This document shows positions 24,401 through 37,792 of a stretch of DNA of 64,000 nucleotides, one piece after another; the first letter of the stretch is position 1; the number at the start of each line of letters is the position of its first letter. The notes below the pieces were generated by a model. It saw nothing but the letters and a program-made list of their open reading frames with translations, did not search any database and had not been told where the DNA came from. Made by a program: the position numbers and the translations under genes. This DNA is from Chlorella sorokiniana (taxonomy: Eukaryota > Chlorophyta > Trebouxiophyceae > Chlorellales > Chlorellaceae): assembly GCA_025917655.1 (NCBI GenBank), contig CP084613.1, positions 2,854,001-2,918,000 of the forward strand. The letters run 5' to 3'.

Positions 24401-25261
24401 CGCCAGATCCGCCGGCAGGGACTGCATGGAACCGCAAGCACGGTGAGTAGGGCGGCGCAGGTGGACATAGCATGCCACGGTGCATCAGGCGAGCCACACG
24501 GTTGTGCTGCTGTGCAACGCTCTTCTCCAGCAGCCCGACCCAGCTCGCCTCGCACCTGCCAGTCGTAGCGCACGTCAGAGGTGAAGGCACCTCGCACCGT
24601 CATGTTTGCGCAGAGGTGCAGGGCCCTGAGGTGTGCGTAGGGCGCAGCGCAGGCCTGGCAGGCAAGGCTGCGCAGGTCCAGCGCCAGCAGCATCCAGCGG
24701 CTGTGCGCGGCAGGCAGGAACACCTGCACCCCGCTGCGCTTCATGCGCACCGCCTGCCCCGAGGCGTACAGGTTGCTGACGGACACGCGGTGCAGGCTGC
24801 GGTCGGCCGCGGTGAAGTCGGCGTGAATGGCGTAGGGGCGGCCCACCTCCAAGCGGAGCTGCAGGTACAGGAAGCGGCCTGAGGCGGCCAGGCTGCCTTG
24901 CTGGCGCCGTGGTAGCCGCAGGCTGTTTGCTGCGGGCGCAGAGCCAGCCAGACGGACCACAACCCGTCCAATCTCTCGGTCCTGCAGGCAGACAGGAAGC
25001 AGCAGGGCTGATGCAGGCTTCTCTTGTACCGCGCTTCTGACGCATCCTCTGTGCGGCACCATTTCTTGCCGCCGCCAGTGCAGTGCAGAACAAACGCTCT
25101 GCACAGCATACATCCCTGAGACGGGCTCTGCAACGCACCACAAATGTGGTGGCGTCGCCGGCCTTTCCGAAGTCGCCCTTTGGGAAAGACGCAACGGAGC
25201 AGCGAGCGAACAAGTCACAGTAATGCGCCGTTGACCCGCGCTCATGCTGCTTGCGTGTCAT
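18433..25261 (-). CDS. POC16: WDR90/POC16-like centriole protein (CFAP20 domain plus WD40 repeats)
   Basis: Starts at ATG 25261 and stops at 18433, in many exons. The first exon ends SVASFPKGDFGKAGDATTFV and splices to DREIGRVVVRLAG. A CFAP20/DUF667 domain follows (about 24575-25240) with GRFLYLQLRLEVGRPYAIHA, VSNLYASGQAV, WMLLALDLRSL, LHLCANMTVRGAFTSDVRYD, the signature order of WDR90. The rest is WD40 propellers with WD/VW blade ends such as LASAEEGLGSTLRLWDFKA, CVTASADCLLRVWGADLG, YVTAGADGTVRVWD, IKFWGVDTLLQL and the terminal SAAGTATFVWSVEEM. By family knowledge WDR90/POC16 is recruited with CFAP20 to the centriole inner scaffold and stabilises microtubule triplets. That it is one gene is inferred from motif order matching WDR90 throughout; a split into two WD40 genes cannot be fully excluded. 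Several blades change frame in C/G runs. Confidence 0.85.
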
Positions 25262-25780
25262 TTCGCAGCAAATTGAACCTGCAACTGGTGCATATAAGGC
25301 TCCTGGAGCAGCAGTTATGTGCAGGGGTGGCTCCTTGTCCTAGAGTATAACCATGCGCGCCGTCATCAAACTGATAAGTCAACCGGCAACTCAATGCGCA
25401 TATTACACAGGGCAACAAGATGACAATGTACACAAAATGCTTGACGGGCAGTACGGTCGCCGGCCCAGGCCTGGTGTTCGCGCATGGTGATGTTTGTAGG
25501 CTAACTGAAAACCGTCTTTGAGTGATTTTGTTGTGCCATTGACGGTCGCAGTACGCATTTTCTCGCTCCGCCGCCGACACTGCTTGGAAACAGACGCCTG
25601 TGAGCAGCAGCACTTTGAAGTATGTTCGGGAGGGGATGATGGATTTATGTCGACCGCCCTTGGTCGCCATGCATGCTGCAGAACACCTGCACGCGCTTGT
25701 CGCTGCCGCCACCGCCGCTGGCCTCCCCTGGCGTGCTGGTGCAGGCCCCCATCGGCCGCCACGGGTGCAGCTAGGCCAGC
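25262..25780. promoter_or_regulatory. Divergent promoter region, WDR90-like / NOP16
   Basis: The 519 nt separate two divergent start codons. The DNA is AT-richer at 25270-25650 and GC-rich just before the NOP16 start. A forward ORF covering this stretch (25518-25805) has no family features and overlaps the NOP16 start in another frame. I see no nameable regulatory motif. Confidence 0.4.
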
Positions 25781-26561
25781 ATGCCCAAAAGCCTCAAAAG
25801 CGTGAAGAAGCACAAGCCACGAGTGATCAAGCGCCACAAGAAGAAGCGGTTTGTGAGGAGCGAGGTGCCGCAGGAGCTGGTGGTGAATGCGCAGGAGATC
25901 AAGGAGAAGCTGGGCGTGGAGTGAGCTGCGCTGCCGAGCCTCTGCCTAGCCGCTGGGCAGCTGCCTGTTGCTGTCACGGGTTGGGGAGCGCTGGATGCCA
26001 GCCCTGCACGCGCCCTGCGCCTGCAGGCCCAGCTGGGACGAGCAGGACCACGTGGAGGGCAACTACGAGCGGGCGGGGCTGGTGGCCGACGTGAACGCGG
26101 CCTTTGGGCGCAACCGCCGGCGAGACGTGCTGCAGGAGAAGGTGGAGCAGCGACCGGAGCTGCTGGATCAGGAGCCGGACGATGAGTTCAAGGCGGCCTG
26201 CGCACAGGTGGGTGGGCAGGCGAGGTGGTGTGGGCGGCACCCACGCAGAAGAAGAGCAGCCGTGGTTCAGTACATGCCACGGTGGCGCATGCAGCGATTG
26301 AGGCCAATGGGAGCCCCCCACTCTCCTGCAGATGCGGAGCACGGGTAAGGCAGCCCCCAAGCGGCTGACGGCACACCAGAAGCAAATCATGCGGCGGTTG
26401 ATAGCTGCTCATGGAGAGGACGTTGAGGCAATGCAGCGTGACCGCAAGCTCAACAGCATGCAGCACTCAGTGGGCGCACTGAACCAGCTGCTCGATTCAT
26501 ACCGGCATTGGGGGAAGGCAAGGGTGTGGACTTCCGCGTGCCTAACAAGCGCCTGTGGTAA
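25781..26561 (+). CDS. NOP16: Ribosome biogenesis protein NOP16
   Basis: Exons 25781-25920, 26027-26207 and 26332-26561; both introns are GT-AG and in phase (KLGV/EPSWDEQDHV and KAACAQ/MRSTGKAA). The basic N-terminus MPKSLKSVKKHKPRVIKRHK is a nucleolar-type sequence. The core PSWDEQDHVEGNYERAGL and the C-terminal TAHQKQIMRRLIAAHGED, MQRDRKLNSMQHSVGALN match the conserved NOP16 block (human ...YMVENHGEDYKAMARDEKN). It acts in the nucleolus in 60S subunit assembly. Near 26514-26520 one G appears lost; with it restored the protein ends KGVDFRVPNKRLW with TAA at 26559-26561, giving a usual length of about 180 residues. Confidence 0.88.
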
Positions 26562-27167
26562 TGGCGCGGGCCCCACCTCCCCTGCTCTTCCCGCTGCAAT
26601 TCTCTTCCCCCTGTCGTCTCCTGCTTCACCTCAACAGATTGTTTTTTCGCAGTGCTTACATAATGCGGTTTGTGCATGGCGGTACGGCACGAGTTGCCTA
26701 CCTATAACCGGGCCAAATTTGTGTGTGAAGAAACTAAATAATGATGATGATACACTCTGGGAGGACGGTGACCGTTAGTGGATCCCAACATTGTTGGCAA
26801 TTGTGCAGTGCAGCGCGGCTGCCACGACCAGCAGGAAGGGTGTGTGTGTGTGAGTAAGGATGCCTTTCTTCAGAAGAGTGGACGAGCCACTAAAAAGTTG
26901 ATACGGGACTATCAGAGGGGCTTGCAAAGAGGGCACAGGGACGAGCGCCCGGTGAGGAGTGATTGGCGGCCAAAGCAGGACGCCGGCAACCGCTGGACAG
27001 GAGGGGCTGGCGTGCAGGCTGCGGCTTTGTATCACAGCGCAGGCAGGTGGCGCGGACGCCCCCGGCAGCGTGCCAGGGTGGTATCACGCAGCACACTGGC
27101 GAGGCGGGATCGCACGCTCCAACCTCGCACGCTTCACTCTGCCGGCTGCGCGTGGGCGGCGGCCAGC
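26562..27167. other. Convergent intergenic region, NOP16 / DAHP synthase
   Basis: There is no supported gene. A short tgtgtgtgtgtg tract lies near 26840. A reverse-strand TGTAA (forward ttaca) at 26656-26660 could be the poly(A) signal of the DAHP synthase gene, implying a 3' UTR of about 500 nt. Forward ORFs in 26778-27476 run antisense to the DAHP synthase and are shadows. Confidence 0.45.
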
Positions 27168-29664
<2,497 letters not shown>

Positions 29665-29889
29665 TCCCCCGGGTACACAGAGGCTGTCAGGAGCGTACGC
29701 AAGCGCAAACAGTGGGTACGGGTTAAGGTCCTACTTCTCTCATTCAGCACACGTGAGCTGGCAAACCGGGGATGAAGCCCAGGAAACCCCGAATATACAA
29801 ACCCTACAACGCTGCAGCGGCTGAGGAGGACTAGAGGGTCGTTTTGCAACGAGTTCAGATCAATTTCCTTGTAACGTCGGAGGTGTGCG

Positions 29890-30861
29890 ATGGCCCCGCC
29901 TGCTGGGTCGAAGGAGACTGGCTTTCAGGATCGCAACACATTTTGCACAATCCTCAATGTGAGCCAAGTGGACCAGCAACGCACGGTGCCAGTGCTGCCG
30001 CCGGCTGGCCGCTGCCGGCCGTCGCTGTGCCGGCCAACAGCCAACTCATCATTAGTTGCGCTGCTGCAGGAATGGTGCAAGGACCATCAGATGTTTGTGT
30101 CTACCCTTGCAGAGCTGGCAGGCCAGCTCGCAGTGCTCGAAGCGAAGCAGCCAACCCCTCACTTGCTGGGGTCGCGCGGGAGCGACCAAACGGCACAAGA
30201 CATCATGGAGCGAGTCATGGCACAAGCTCCTAGCAACCGCCTGCACGCATTCTTGAAGGACAAGAAGACTTTGAGTCACTTGCAACGCCAGCTTCCAGAG
30301 CAGCTGGACCAGAACATGCGCCTGCTCACCGTTTTGGCAGCAGAAATGAACCGGTTTGTGCAGCAGCTGGAGCACCTGGCTGACGCAAACGCAGCAGCGA
30401 CCGCTCAGCCTGAGGGAAATGAGCATGGCACGCCTGCGCCAAAGATCAGTGAAGATGCACTGCTCATGGCGACTGTTGTGGATGGGGTGGCAAAAGAAAC
30501 GCGTCTCGTTGTGAGTTCTCACCAGCTGTAGGTAGCCATGCTGAGGTTATGCAGCAAGGTGCAGGCTTTCCTCTGACGGAGCCTATGCTCCAAGATCACT
30601 TACCTTTCTCTCCTGTAGGTACAAGTGGCACAGGGCACCATGCTCACAACGCCATCTGAGGAGATTTCTGCAGCAGCCACTGTGATCCAGCTGGAGCCCT
30701 TTTTGAATGCGACCTTGATGGCAGCTGTGCAAGAGGGAGCAGGCAAGCCTTTGCCTGTGATGCTGCTGCAGCTACTACTTAGTGGCACTTGTGCACGCTA
30801 CATTCAACATGCGTCCCTGACTCGTGTTGATTGTTGTACCTGCTCAGGTTCTGTAGGGTAG
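29890..30861 (+). CDS. Small coiled-coil protein, or 5' part of the next gene
   Basis: A likely first exon MAPPAGSKETGFQDRNTFC(TILN) ends at a GTGAG donor near 29960. It splices in phase to an exon starting EWCKDHQMFVSTLAELAGQL near 30072, which ends ...VAKETRLV at 30509. A third exon from about 30620 reads VQVAQGTMLTTPSEEISAAA and runs to a stop at 30861. The middle is predicted helical, QRQLPEQLDQNMRLLTVLAA, QQLEHLADANAAAT. No family is recognised. An alternative is that a GC-type donor (AG/GCAAGC near 30741) links this to the SPO22-like gene that follows, making it the N-terminus of one long protein. Codon use is visibly less GC-biased than in most other genes of the window. Confidence 0.5.
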
Positions 30862-31247
30862 ATTTGGATCTCTTGAATGCTTGTAGCATTTCATGCTCAT
30901 GCCTGTAGCTGTTTACCGTGCCCTAGTGGTTCATGTGAGGGTCAGATAGTAGCAGAAGGCGATGTCTGCCCGACTCTGCGACAAACTTGATGGTTGTCTT
31001 TGCAGCTCAATGGTGCGCAGCCCTCGCAGTGCAGCTGCCCTGCCTGCAGGCATCCTTGCCAACTCGTTACTTTAACTGGGCACTGCTGGCATTGCACCCA
31101 AGCTGGCAGGCATTGCACTCCCAGGCTGCCAAGCGCTGGCATGCATCACGTGATTGTCCACCTTTCCTGCCGTGCATGTCTCACGTACTCAAGCGTTCCT
31201 GCGTTTCAAGCACACCGGTGTTATCGTCGTTACTTCACGTTGCACAG

Positions 31248-34200
31248 CCGGTCGTTCCAGGAGCTTTTGCCGCAGGCATCGGTTCCGCTATGATCACAGA
31301 AGTCGACCCGACTGGTTCCCTGGTGCTGGCTTTGGGAGGTTTTTCAGTCGATGCGGAGACTGGGCAGTCGGAGCTGCCCGGGGTCACTGAGACGCTCATG
31401 GTGGGCAGCGGCGCCAGGCAGCGGGAGGTTGCTGCTGGCACCAAGGCGCTTGTGGCTCATGCTTGTTCCGTCGTCAGCAGAGTTGTAGAAGGTTGGAAAA
31501 CCATGGATGCTGAGGCTTTGCAGCACAGCTGCGAGACTTTGGCATCACTGTGCTTTGCTATGCAATCGGCTGTGGGGCCAAACACGTCGTTGGCAGATGG
31601 CGAGGAACGGCAGCTGTTCAAAGCTGCTTCCGCTTTGTGGGTGAGACCAGCAGCATTCACGTCAACTTTCAAGCAACCACGCTTGCCCCAAGTTTACCAT
31701 TGTTATATGCAGGATGCTAGCTTGCGCGCACTTTCCGACGGTGCTGAGGAGGCCAGCACCCACCTCGACCGCATGGGTTGTGACGTGTTTGCCATTGTGG
31801 ATGGCGAGAAGGATGCCACACAAGATTGTGCCAGCTATGTAACTTACTTTTGCTCAGCAGCCAGCAGCTGGACTGCTGCGGGACAGCGCGATCGGGCGCG
31901 CGCCTGCCTGGATCGAGCCATGAGGTACTCTCGGCAGCTGGAATCGCTGGTGGCATGCAGAGAGATGCCCCTGGAGGGGAAGGAGGGCTATGTGGTTGCA
32001 TTGTTCAACCTATACCTGGAGGGCGCTAAATCCGCAGCTGACAACAAGCAGCAGGTGGATTGTGGACACGTCACGGGTGCTGCTTCATTGGCTGATTTGT
32101 GTGATGCCTGCTCACACTTTCCATGCACGCTTGGTGCAGGCTCTGGCCAACAGCCTACTGAGCCGTGCAGTGCAGCTGTCAAGGCATGCAGCCGTGGGGT
32201 CTGATGCGGCAGCTTGCTGTGCTATTTCTGTGGCCGAACTGCAGCTGCATCAAGCCAAGCAGATGCTGTCAAGGGGCGGGCCCATGAGCAGTCTTGCAGC
32301 TGCCCTGCTGTCCAGCGCAATCCAGCAGCTGTCTAGCGGTGACTTGCTAAAGGTTGCAGCAGTGGGTGGTGCCCACGCGCCTGGGCTCAAGGCTGCCAGG
32401 CAGCGGGTGCTGGCGCTGCTGTGCAAGGCGCACCTGGCAGGCGGCGAGGCAGGACCAGCATCCAAGGTGTTGGACGCTTTGGAGGCAGAGGCGCCAGACA
32501 CCATTACAGCAGACCCGGACATGCAGATGGTGTATATGCAGGCCAAATTGGAGTCTGGACGGGTGCACGAGGCACTTCGCTTTCTCGTGGCACTGATGCA
32601 ACCCACCGCATCTGCACCATCGGCCACCACTGCATCCGCACCACCAGCCTTCTTTCTGGCAGGCCTTCACCTTGCTCTCCCCCACCTCTCTGATGACACA
32701 TTACCTAGCTTTCAGTCAGCAGTGAATGCGTTTGTGTGGAAGTTCACAGCAGCTGCGTCTCCCACCCACTTACTGCATCTGGTGCGAATGCTGCTGGCTC
32801 AGGATAAGGTAGGTTATGTGCAGCTTCTGCATGCACTTGCGTCAAACTGTGGTGTGTACCTATTTTGCCAGTCAAAGCTAACTCGCTCCTGCCGGGCGCA
32901 CCTGCAGGCTGCAGAACTGTGCCAAAAGCTGGCACTCCAAGTGCTTGTCAGCGAAGATGTTTCCGCAGCAATTCGGGCAGATCTTGCAGTGCAGAAGCAG
33001 GTTCACAGCCTACTCTTCCACACTGCCGCTCATCACCTGCAAGCTAGCAGTTGCCCTGCTGCAACGGAGCTGTTGAAAGCTGCGCTGCACTATGCTGGGT
33101 CAGCAACACGCGCCAGGACTGCACGTGCGCTGGCAGTTTGCCACACAAGACTACAAATGCATCAGCGAGCTGCAGAATATCTTGAAATCGCTGCAAGGCA
33201 TGAGCACCAACCCAGCAGCCTGACTCATCTAGCTCGCCTGCATGTGTTGGCTCAGCTGGGGACGTTGCGCAGGTGAGTCGGCTTGCCTGACGGTGCACTT
33301 GCCGTGGCAGTCATCCGCACGATGCGCCTAGTGATAGGGATGAGGGAACTCATCCCTTGTGCCATGCAGGCAGTGACAGCTATCAAAACCCTTACGTCTT
33401 GCGCTGATTTCCATCCGTCCCTCATTGCGAGCATGTGCCAGGCTGCAGCGCAGGCGCAGGATCCTTTGGTGCTCAAGGAGGCCCTCAGTGCTGCCACAAG
33501 CCTTATTATTCAGCCAGACGCAGCGGTCAGTTCAATGGCAGCTGGGCAGGAGGCCCAGCTGCTGCTGCGCTATGTTCAAGCAATCGACGCCTGCCTTGAG
33601 GCAGCTCCAGCCAGCAGCTTGCTCCACACCGAGCTGGTGGAAGCTGTGAAATTCATAACAAAACGCAACAAGCTGCTTGGCAAGGAGGCATTTGAATTTC
33701 GTGAACTGAACCAGGTGCGACCTCACTTTTAACTCATGCCCCGGATGCCAGCGCTACACGGTCTTGATTTCCGTTTCTGTGCAGGAGATAATGGGGGCCG
33801 TGTGTGCCTTGGGCTATAATCGGCTCATCTCTATGCTGCAGCACGAAGCTTATCAGCACGGGGTCACGCTGGCTACAGCCCTGCTCCAACTTCTGCCAGA
33901 AGTGGGCGGATGCCAGCCAGGAGATACGAAGTCGGAAGCCCAACAGGCACGAGTGTTGATGCTGGCTCAGCAGGCTTTGCTGGACCTTCACCGCAAGCAG
34001 TCAGACAGGTGGGAGGTCGATGCGTCATAACCACTGTCCCCTGTGTGCAGCTTGACTAGATGTTTCAAACAAGCTTTAATTGTGATTTTGCTCTTGCAGT
34101 GGACAGAAGCTGGCGCTAGCAGTCAGATTGCAGGCAAAGCTAGCACAGCATATGCGAGGCCTTGACAAGCAGCAGTGCTCTCAGCTGCACTTGCTGCACC

Positions 34201-35480
34201 ACCTGCTGGGGCTGGAAACCTTGGCTCGCGGCAGCGACGGCTCCGCCCTCCTTCATTGCTTAGGAAAGCTGCAGCCATTTGCCCGCAGCCTGTCTTCCTT
34301 TCAGCGAGCCACAATACTTGGGGCTATCAGCAGCCAGCACAGCAGGGTCGTTCACGAGGCCACCGCCCAGCTCCTGCTGGACGGCTTGTTGGCTGACGAC
34401 ACATCCTGGCATGCTCCACCATCTGTGCCAGTCTTTCTACAGGAGTTGCTTCTGCCTGCTGAATTGCAACTGCGGGCCATCGTCCGGTTTCAGAACAAGC
34501 TTTTGGGCGTGCCACCAACCGAACGCCCGTCTTGTTGGATGCAGCATGTCCAGGTAATGGCAGCCATTCTTTCTCCTGCATGTCAAGGCACGTGATTGTC
34601 ATAAGATATACACGTGCATACTTTCTTGCTGTAGTGGTTTGCGGCTCATGCATGGAATGCTGGCGCATTTCTGCTGCAGCGCAGCACAGAGGACCTGCAG
34701 GCTGCCGACCTTCTGCTGCTGGGTGCAAAGCTACAAGCCGCTTGCTGCTCTTCTGAGGACGAGCGTCTGACCAGCATGAAGCATGCTCTGGCCGCTGCGG
34801 GCTGGAAGGATGCACCCCTGCCAAACAAAGGTGGCGCTGCAGGCAAGGATGGTAACCCAACTCCACTGACCCACTCAGCAGGCACACCAGCAGCTCATAC
34901 CTCCGAACCGGAAACACCCAGAGCAGCCGTCAAGACTCAAGACAGTGTAATTGAGGGAGCTGCGTCGGCCGCTTCACAGCAGAAGCACCCAGCGTCGCCA
35001 GCTGTTTTGCCATTCAGCAGCGTTGATCAGCCTGACTCTGCTGACGTGAAAGAAGTGGCACAGACCCCAGCAGGGCCAGCACAGGAGTTGCTGGCCAGCG
35101 CCTCCGAACCCAAGGCAGCTGCAGTGGAATCTCTCACAGTCGACAGTCAAGTAGATCTGCTGTCGTCAGGAAAAGCAGCATCTTTGGGAGAGGAGGCTGT
35201 GCCAGCAGGCAAGGGCAGCTGGTCAGAGGCCAGCAACAGTGGCGACGACGATGATGCCCCTGACGCAGGCAGCGGCTGGCTTCAGTCCATGCTGGCTGCC
35301 CATAAGCGTGTGCTCACCAATGCTACAGGAGGGCCAGCAAAACGCCAAGCATTGGCCAGGTCAGCAGAGCCGCTAGTGGTGAAGACAGCTCTGGGACCAG
35401 CGGTGAGGCGAGAGCAGCAAGTGGGCGAAGCAGAGCCAGGCAATGCAGATTCTCTGAGCCTTGGGGACAGCATGCCTTGA
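31248..35480 (+). CDS. SPO22/ZIP4-like helical-repeat protein (meiotic crossover factor candidate), 5' end uncertain
   Basis: A long TPR-like alpha-helical protein with exons starting near 31248, 31711, 32141, 32908, 33370, 33785, 34100 and 34636; each junction checked is GT-AG and in phase (SALW/DASLRAL, LLAQDK/AAELCQKL, FRELNQ/EIMGAVCAL, MQHVQ/WFAAHAWN). Ala/Leu-rich helical pairs repeat along the whole length, for example SRQLESLVACREMPLEGKEG, RTARALAVCHTRLQMHQRAA. Near the end, WFAAHAWNAGAFLLQRSTED followed by LLLGAKLQAAC resembles the conserved C-terminal Trp/Asn block of SPO22/ZIP4/TEX11, which promote class I crossovers and synapsis. A disordered acidic tail (SNSGDDDDAPDAG) ends at 35480. 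The family call is from fold, length and one motif, so moderate. Unlike most neighbours it needs no frame corrections in the exons I joined. Confidence 0.55.
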
Positions 35481-35718
35481 GCCGTGCCAAGCTGAGATCT
35501 GAGCTGCAAAGCAAGCAACCTCACATCACTCAGCAGGAGACCTGTCTGGATTACACGGCAGAGCCATGTACAGTCGTCATGGCAAGATAGGGGTTATACT
35601 AGCTGCGCTAAGCAAAACAAGTGACAGTGCTGAATTTGTACAACAAAACTGTAAGCTGGGGAACATACAAGAAGTTCATCAAGGAGCAGGGGACAGGGAT
35701 GACGTGCACAGGCCCACT
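35481..35718. terminator. Overlapping 3' ends of two convergent genes
   Basis: The SPO22-like stop (35480) and the GTPase stop (35719) face each other 238 nt apart. A forward TGTAA lies at 35650-35654 and a reverse TGTAA (forward ttaca) at 35551-35555. If both are used, the two transcripts overlap antisense by roughly 100 nt. Confidence 0.55.
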
Positions 35719-37386
35719 TCAGACCTCGGCGATGTGCTCGTACTGGTGCGGCAGCTCCAGGCAGATCTTCCCCAGCGCCTGCGTGCGGAAGTCCTTGAGG
35801 ATGCGCTGCCCCGCGCGCTCCGGCTCGCCATTGAACATGCGATCGCCCAGGGCGTGCACGTACTCCTCCTCCTGGTACTCTGCGGGACGGGGGGGGCTCA
35901 CATTGGAGTGGGGGTCGCACAAGGACGCAGCGGTTCGCCGCCCGCTGCACGCAGCACCCGCAGGCCAGGTGTGCACCAGGCTGTTGCATGTTAGCTGCTG
36001 TGCGCGCACCATCCAGCCTGAGTTTGTACCGCTCGCTGATGCGGCGTGCGATTTGGGGCCCCGAGGGCAGCTGCTGCACGGTGTGCAGGAAGGCTGCCGC
36101 CACCAGCGAGTCCACATAAGACGCCTCACCGATGTCGTTGCACATGGCAAGGCGCTGCGGGAGCAGGTGGGGGCGAGAGGGGGGGCGCGCGGGCGCGGGC
36201 GCTGGATGATGGAACTGGACGGGCTGCAGGCGGCTCCGCACGCTGAGCAGGGGCCCGAAGGAGAGCCTCGGGGCGCCGCGAGCCCACAGCGCTTCCCTGT
36301 CTGTCCCGCAGCAGGGTGCGGGGCGGGCGGGCCTCACCTGCGCCGCCACCTGGTCCTTGAGCGACATGGGGATGATGCCGGGCGCGTCCAGCAGGTCGAT
36401 GTCGCCGCCGATGCGCGCCCAGCGCAGCGAACGCGTCACGCCCGGCTTGGGCGCGCTGTCCGCCACACGCCGCCCCAGCAGCCGGTTGATCAGCGCGCTC
36501 TTGCCGACGTTTGGGAAGCCAATGACGACGGCGCGGACGGGGCGTGGCCGCAGGCGCGCGTGCGGCGCGCCGCGAGTTGAGCCGCTCGCCCAGCGCCGCC
36601 GCCTGCTGCGCCACCCTTGCCACGCCGTCGCCCATGTTGCCGCAGGTCCACAGTGCGCGGTGCCCGCGTGCCGCAAAGTGGTCTGTCCAGGCCGCGCGGT
36701 CTGCCTCAGGCACCATGTCCTTGCGGTTGATGAGCAGCACGCGGGGCTTGGATCCCACCCACTCTGGGATGAGGGGGTGACGCGTGCTCATGGGGCACCG
36801 CCCGTCCCGCACCTCCAGCACCATGTCCACCGCCTTGAGCTGCTCGCGCAGGTTGCGCTCAGCCTTGGCAATGTGGCCCGGGTACCACTGCACGATGTTG
36901 GTGGCCTGCGGGGCAGCGGGGGGCCGGGGGGGTGGCAGCAAGGCTCAGGGCGGTTGCGGGTGGGCGGGGGGCCTTGCCAAGGGGCGCAGGTCTTGTAGGC
37001 CCTGGCAGTGCTTGAGAAAGCATGCTGTGAGCAGCGTGTGCGCTTAACATGGAGAATGGAGGGCATCATCAGCTCTGATCAGCTGGCCGGCTGCTCACGG
37101 CTGCGCCCGCGTCAATTATGGCAGCGGCACCAGTCCACACCTCAACCCCTCGCAGGTCTTGCACAATCTCTTGCAAGAGCTCGTCATCTTTCTCGCCAGG
37201 CTTCAATGCGACATCCCGAAGCAGTGCCTTGCCTCGCCGCCGCCCAGTCCGCTTGGCTGGACGCTGTTGCTGTGTCGCTTGTGCCCTCGGAAGCACTACA
37301 CTTCGTCTGCCACGGTATCCACCACATGTCGGAAGAAAGGGGCACGGCGGAGAAGCAGTCAGGCGCGCAGAAGACTGCATGGCCAC
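35719..37386 (-). CDS. RBGA: Plastid RbgA/YlqF-type circularly permuted GTPase (DAR GTPase)
   Basis: Exon 1 (from ATG 37386) encodes a basic Ser/Ala/Arg-rich leader ([20 protein letters not shown]), a probable chloroplast transit peptide, then [16 protein letters not shown]. After a GTGAG donor near 37100 the second exon opens [18 protein letters not shown], the RbgA hallmark. The G motifs are in permuted order: G4 NRKDM, then G1 GFPNVGKS with LINRLLGR, the switch PGVTRSLRW, and G3 DAPG. The C-terminal helices read [23 protein letters not shown] and [18 protein letters not shown] with the end [10 protein letters not shown]. Bacterial RbgA matures the 50S subunit; the plant chloroplast homologue (DAR GTPase 3) does so for plastid ribosomes. 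A frame slip around 36540-36580 (SRRAAR / [10 protein letters not shown]) may be another run error. It diverges from the CELF-like gene at 37793. Confidence 0.9.
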
Positions 37387-37792
37387 TGAAGACGCACACG
37401 ATAATGCGATTCAGCGCAGCCCAGATCGCTCGTGAACTGCAAAGATAATGCTGCTGTGAATGCTTGTGCAGAGGGCGTCACGCTTCGAACAAAGAAGAGG
37501 TACTGCCGTCCTGTGCCTCCATCCCGCACTCCGCACCAAATGCGCAATCTGCAGCATCGATCACCCGTCAAGTTATATTACCAGCCGGTTTGCTGTCCGT
37601 CGCTCGCGAGTCCGAGGGCAGGAAGTGTTGCCCAGCAGAGGTCGACGCAGTGCCGAGTGTTGGGGCCTGTGTTCTGTATCTGTGCGTCCCCTTGTGCCAG
37701 ATAGTGCGCCTCTGCCACTTAAATTGCAATTATCCAGCGTAAACGAGCGCAACGTGCGTGGTGTGAGCGGCGCACTGCCGTTCTGTCGAGCA
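37387..37792. promoter_or_regulatory. Divergent promoter region, RbgA-type GTPase / CELF-like gene
   Basis: The 406 nt lie between two divergent start codons and should hold both promoters and 5' UTRs. Short ORFs on both strands are not family-like. I recognise no regulatory motif. Confidence 0.4.
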
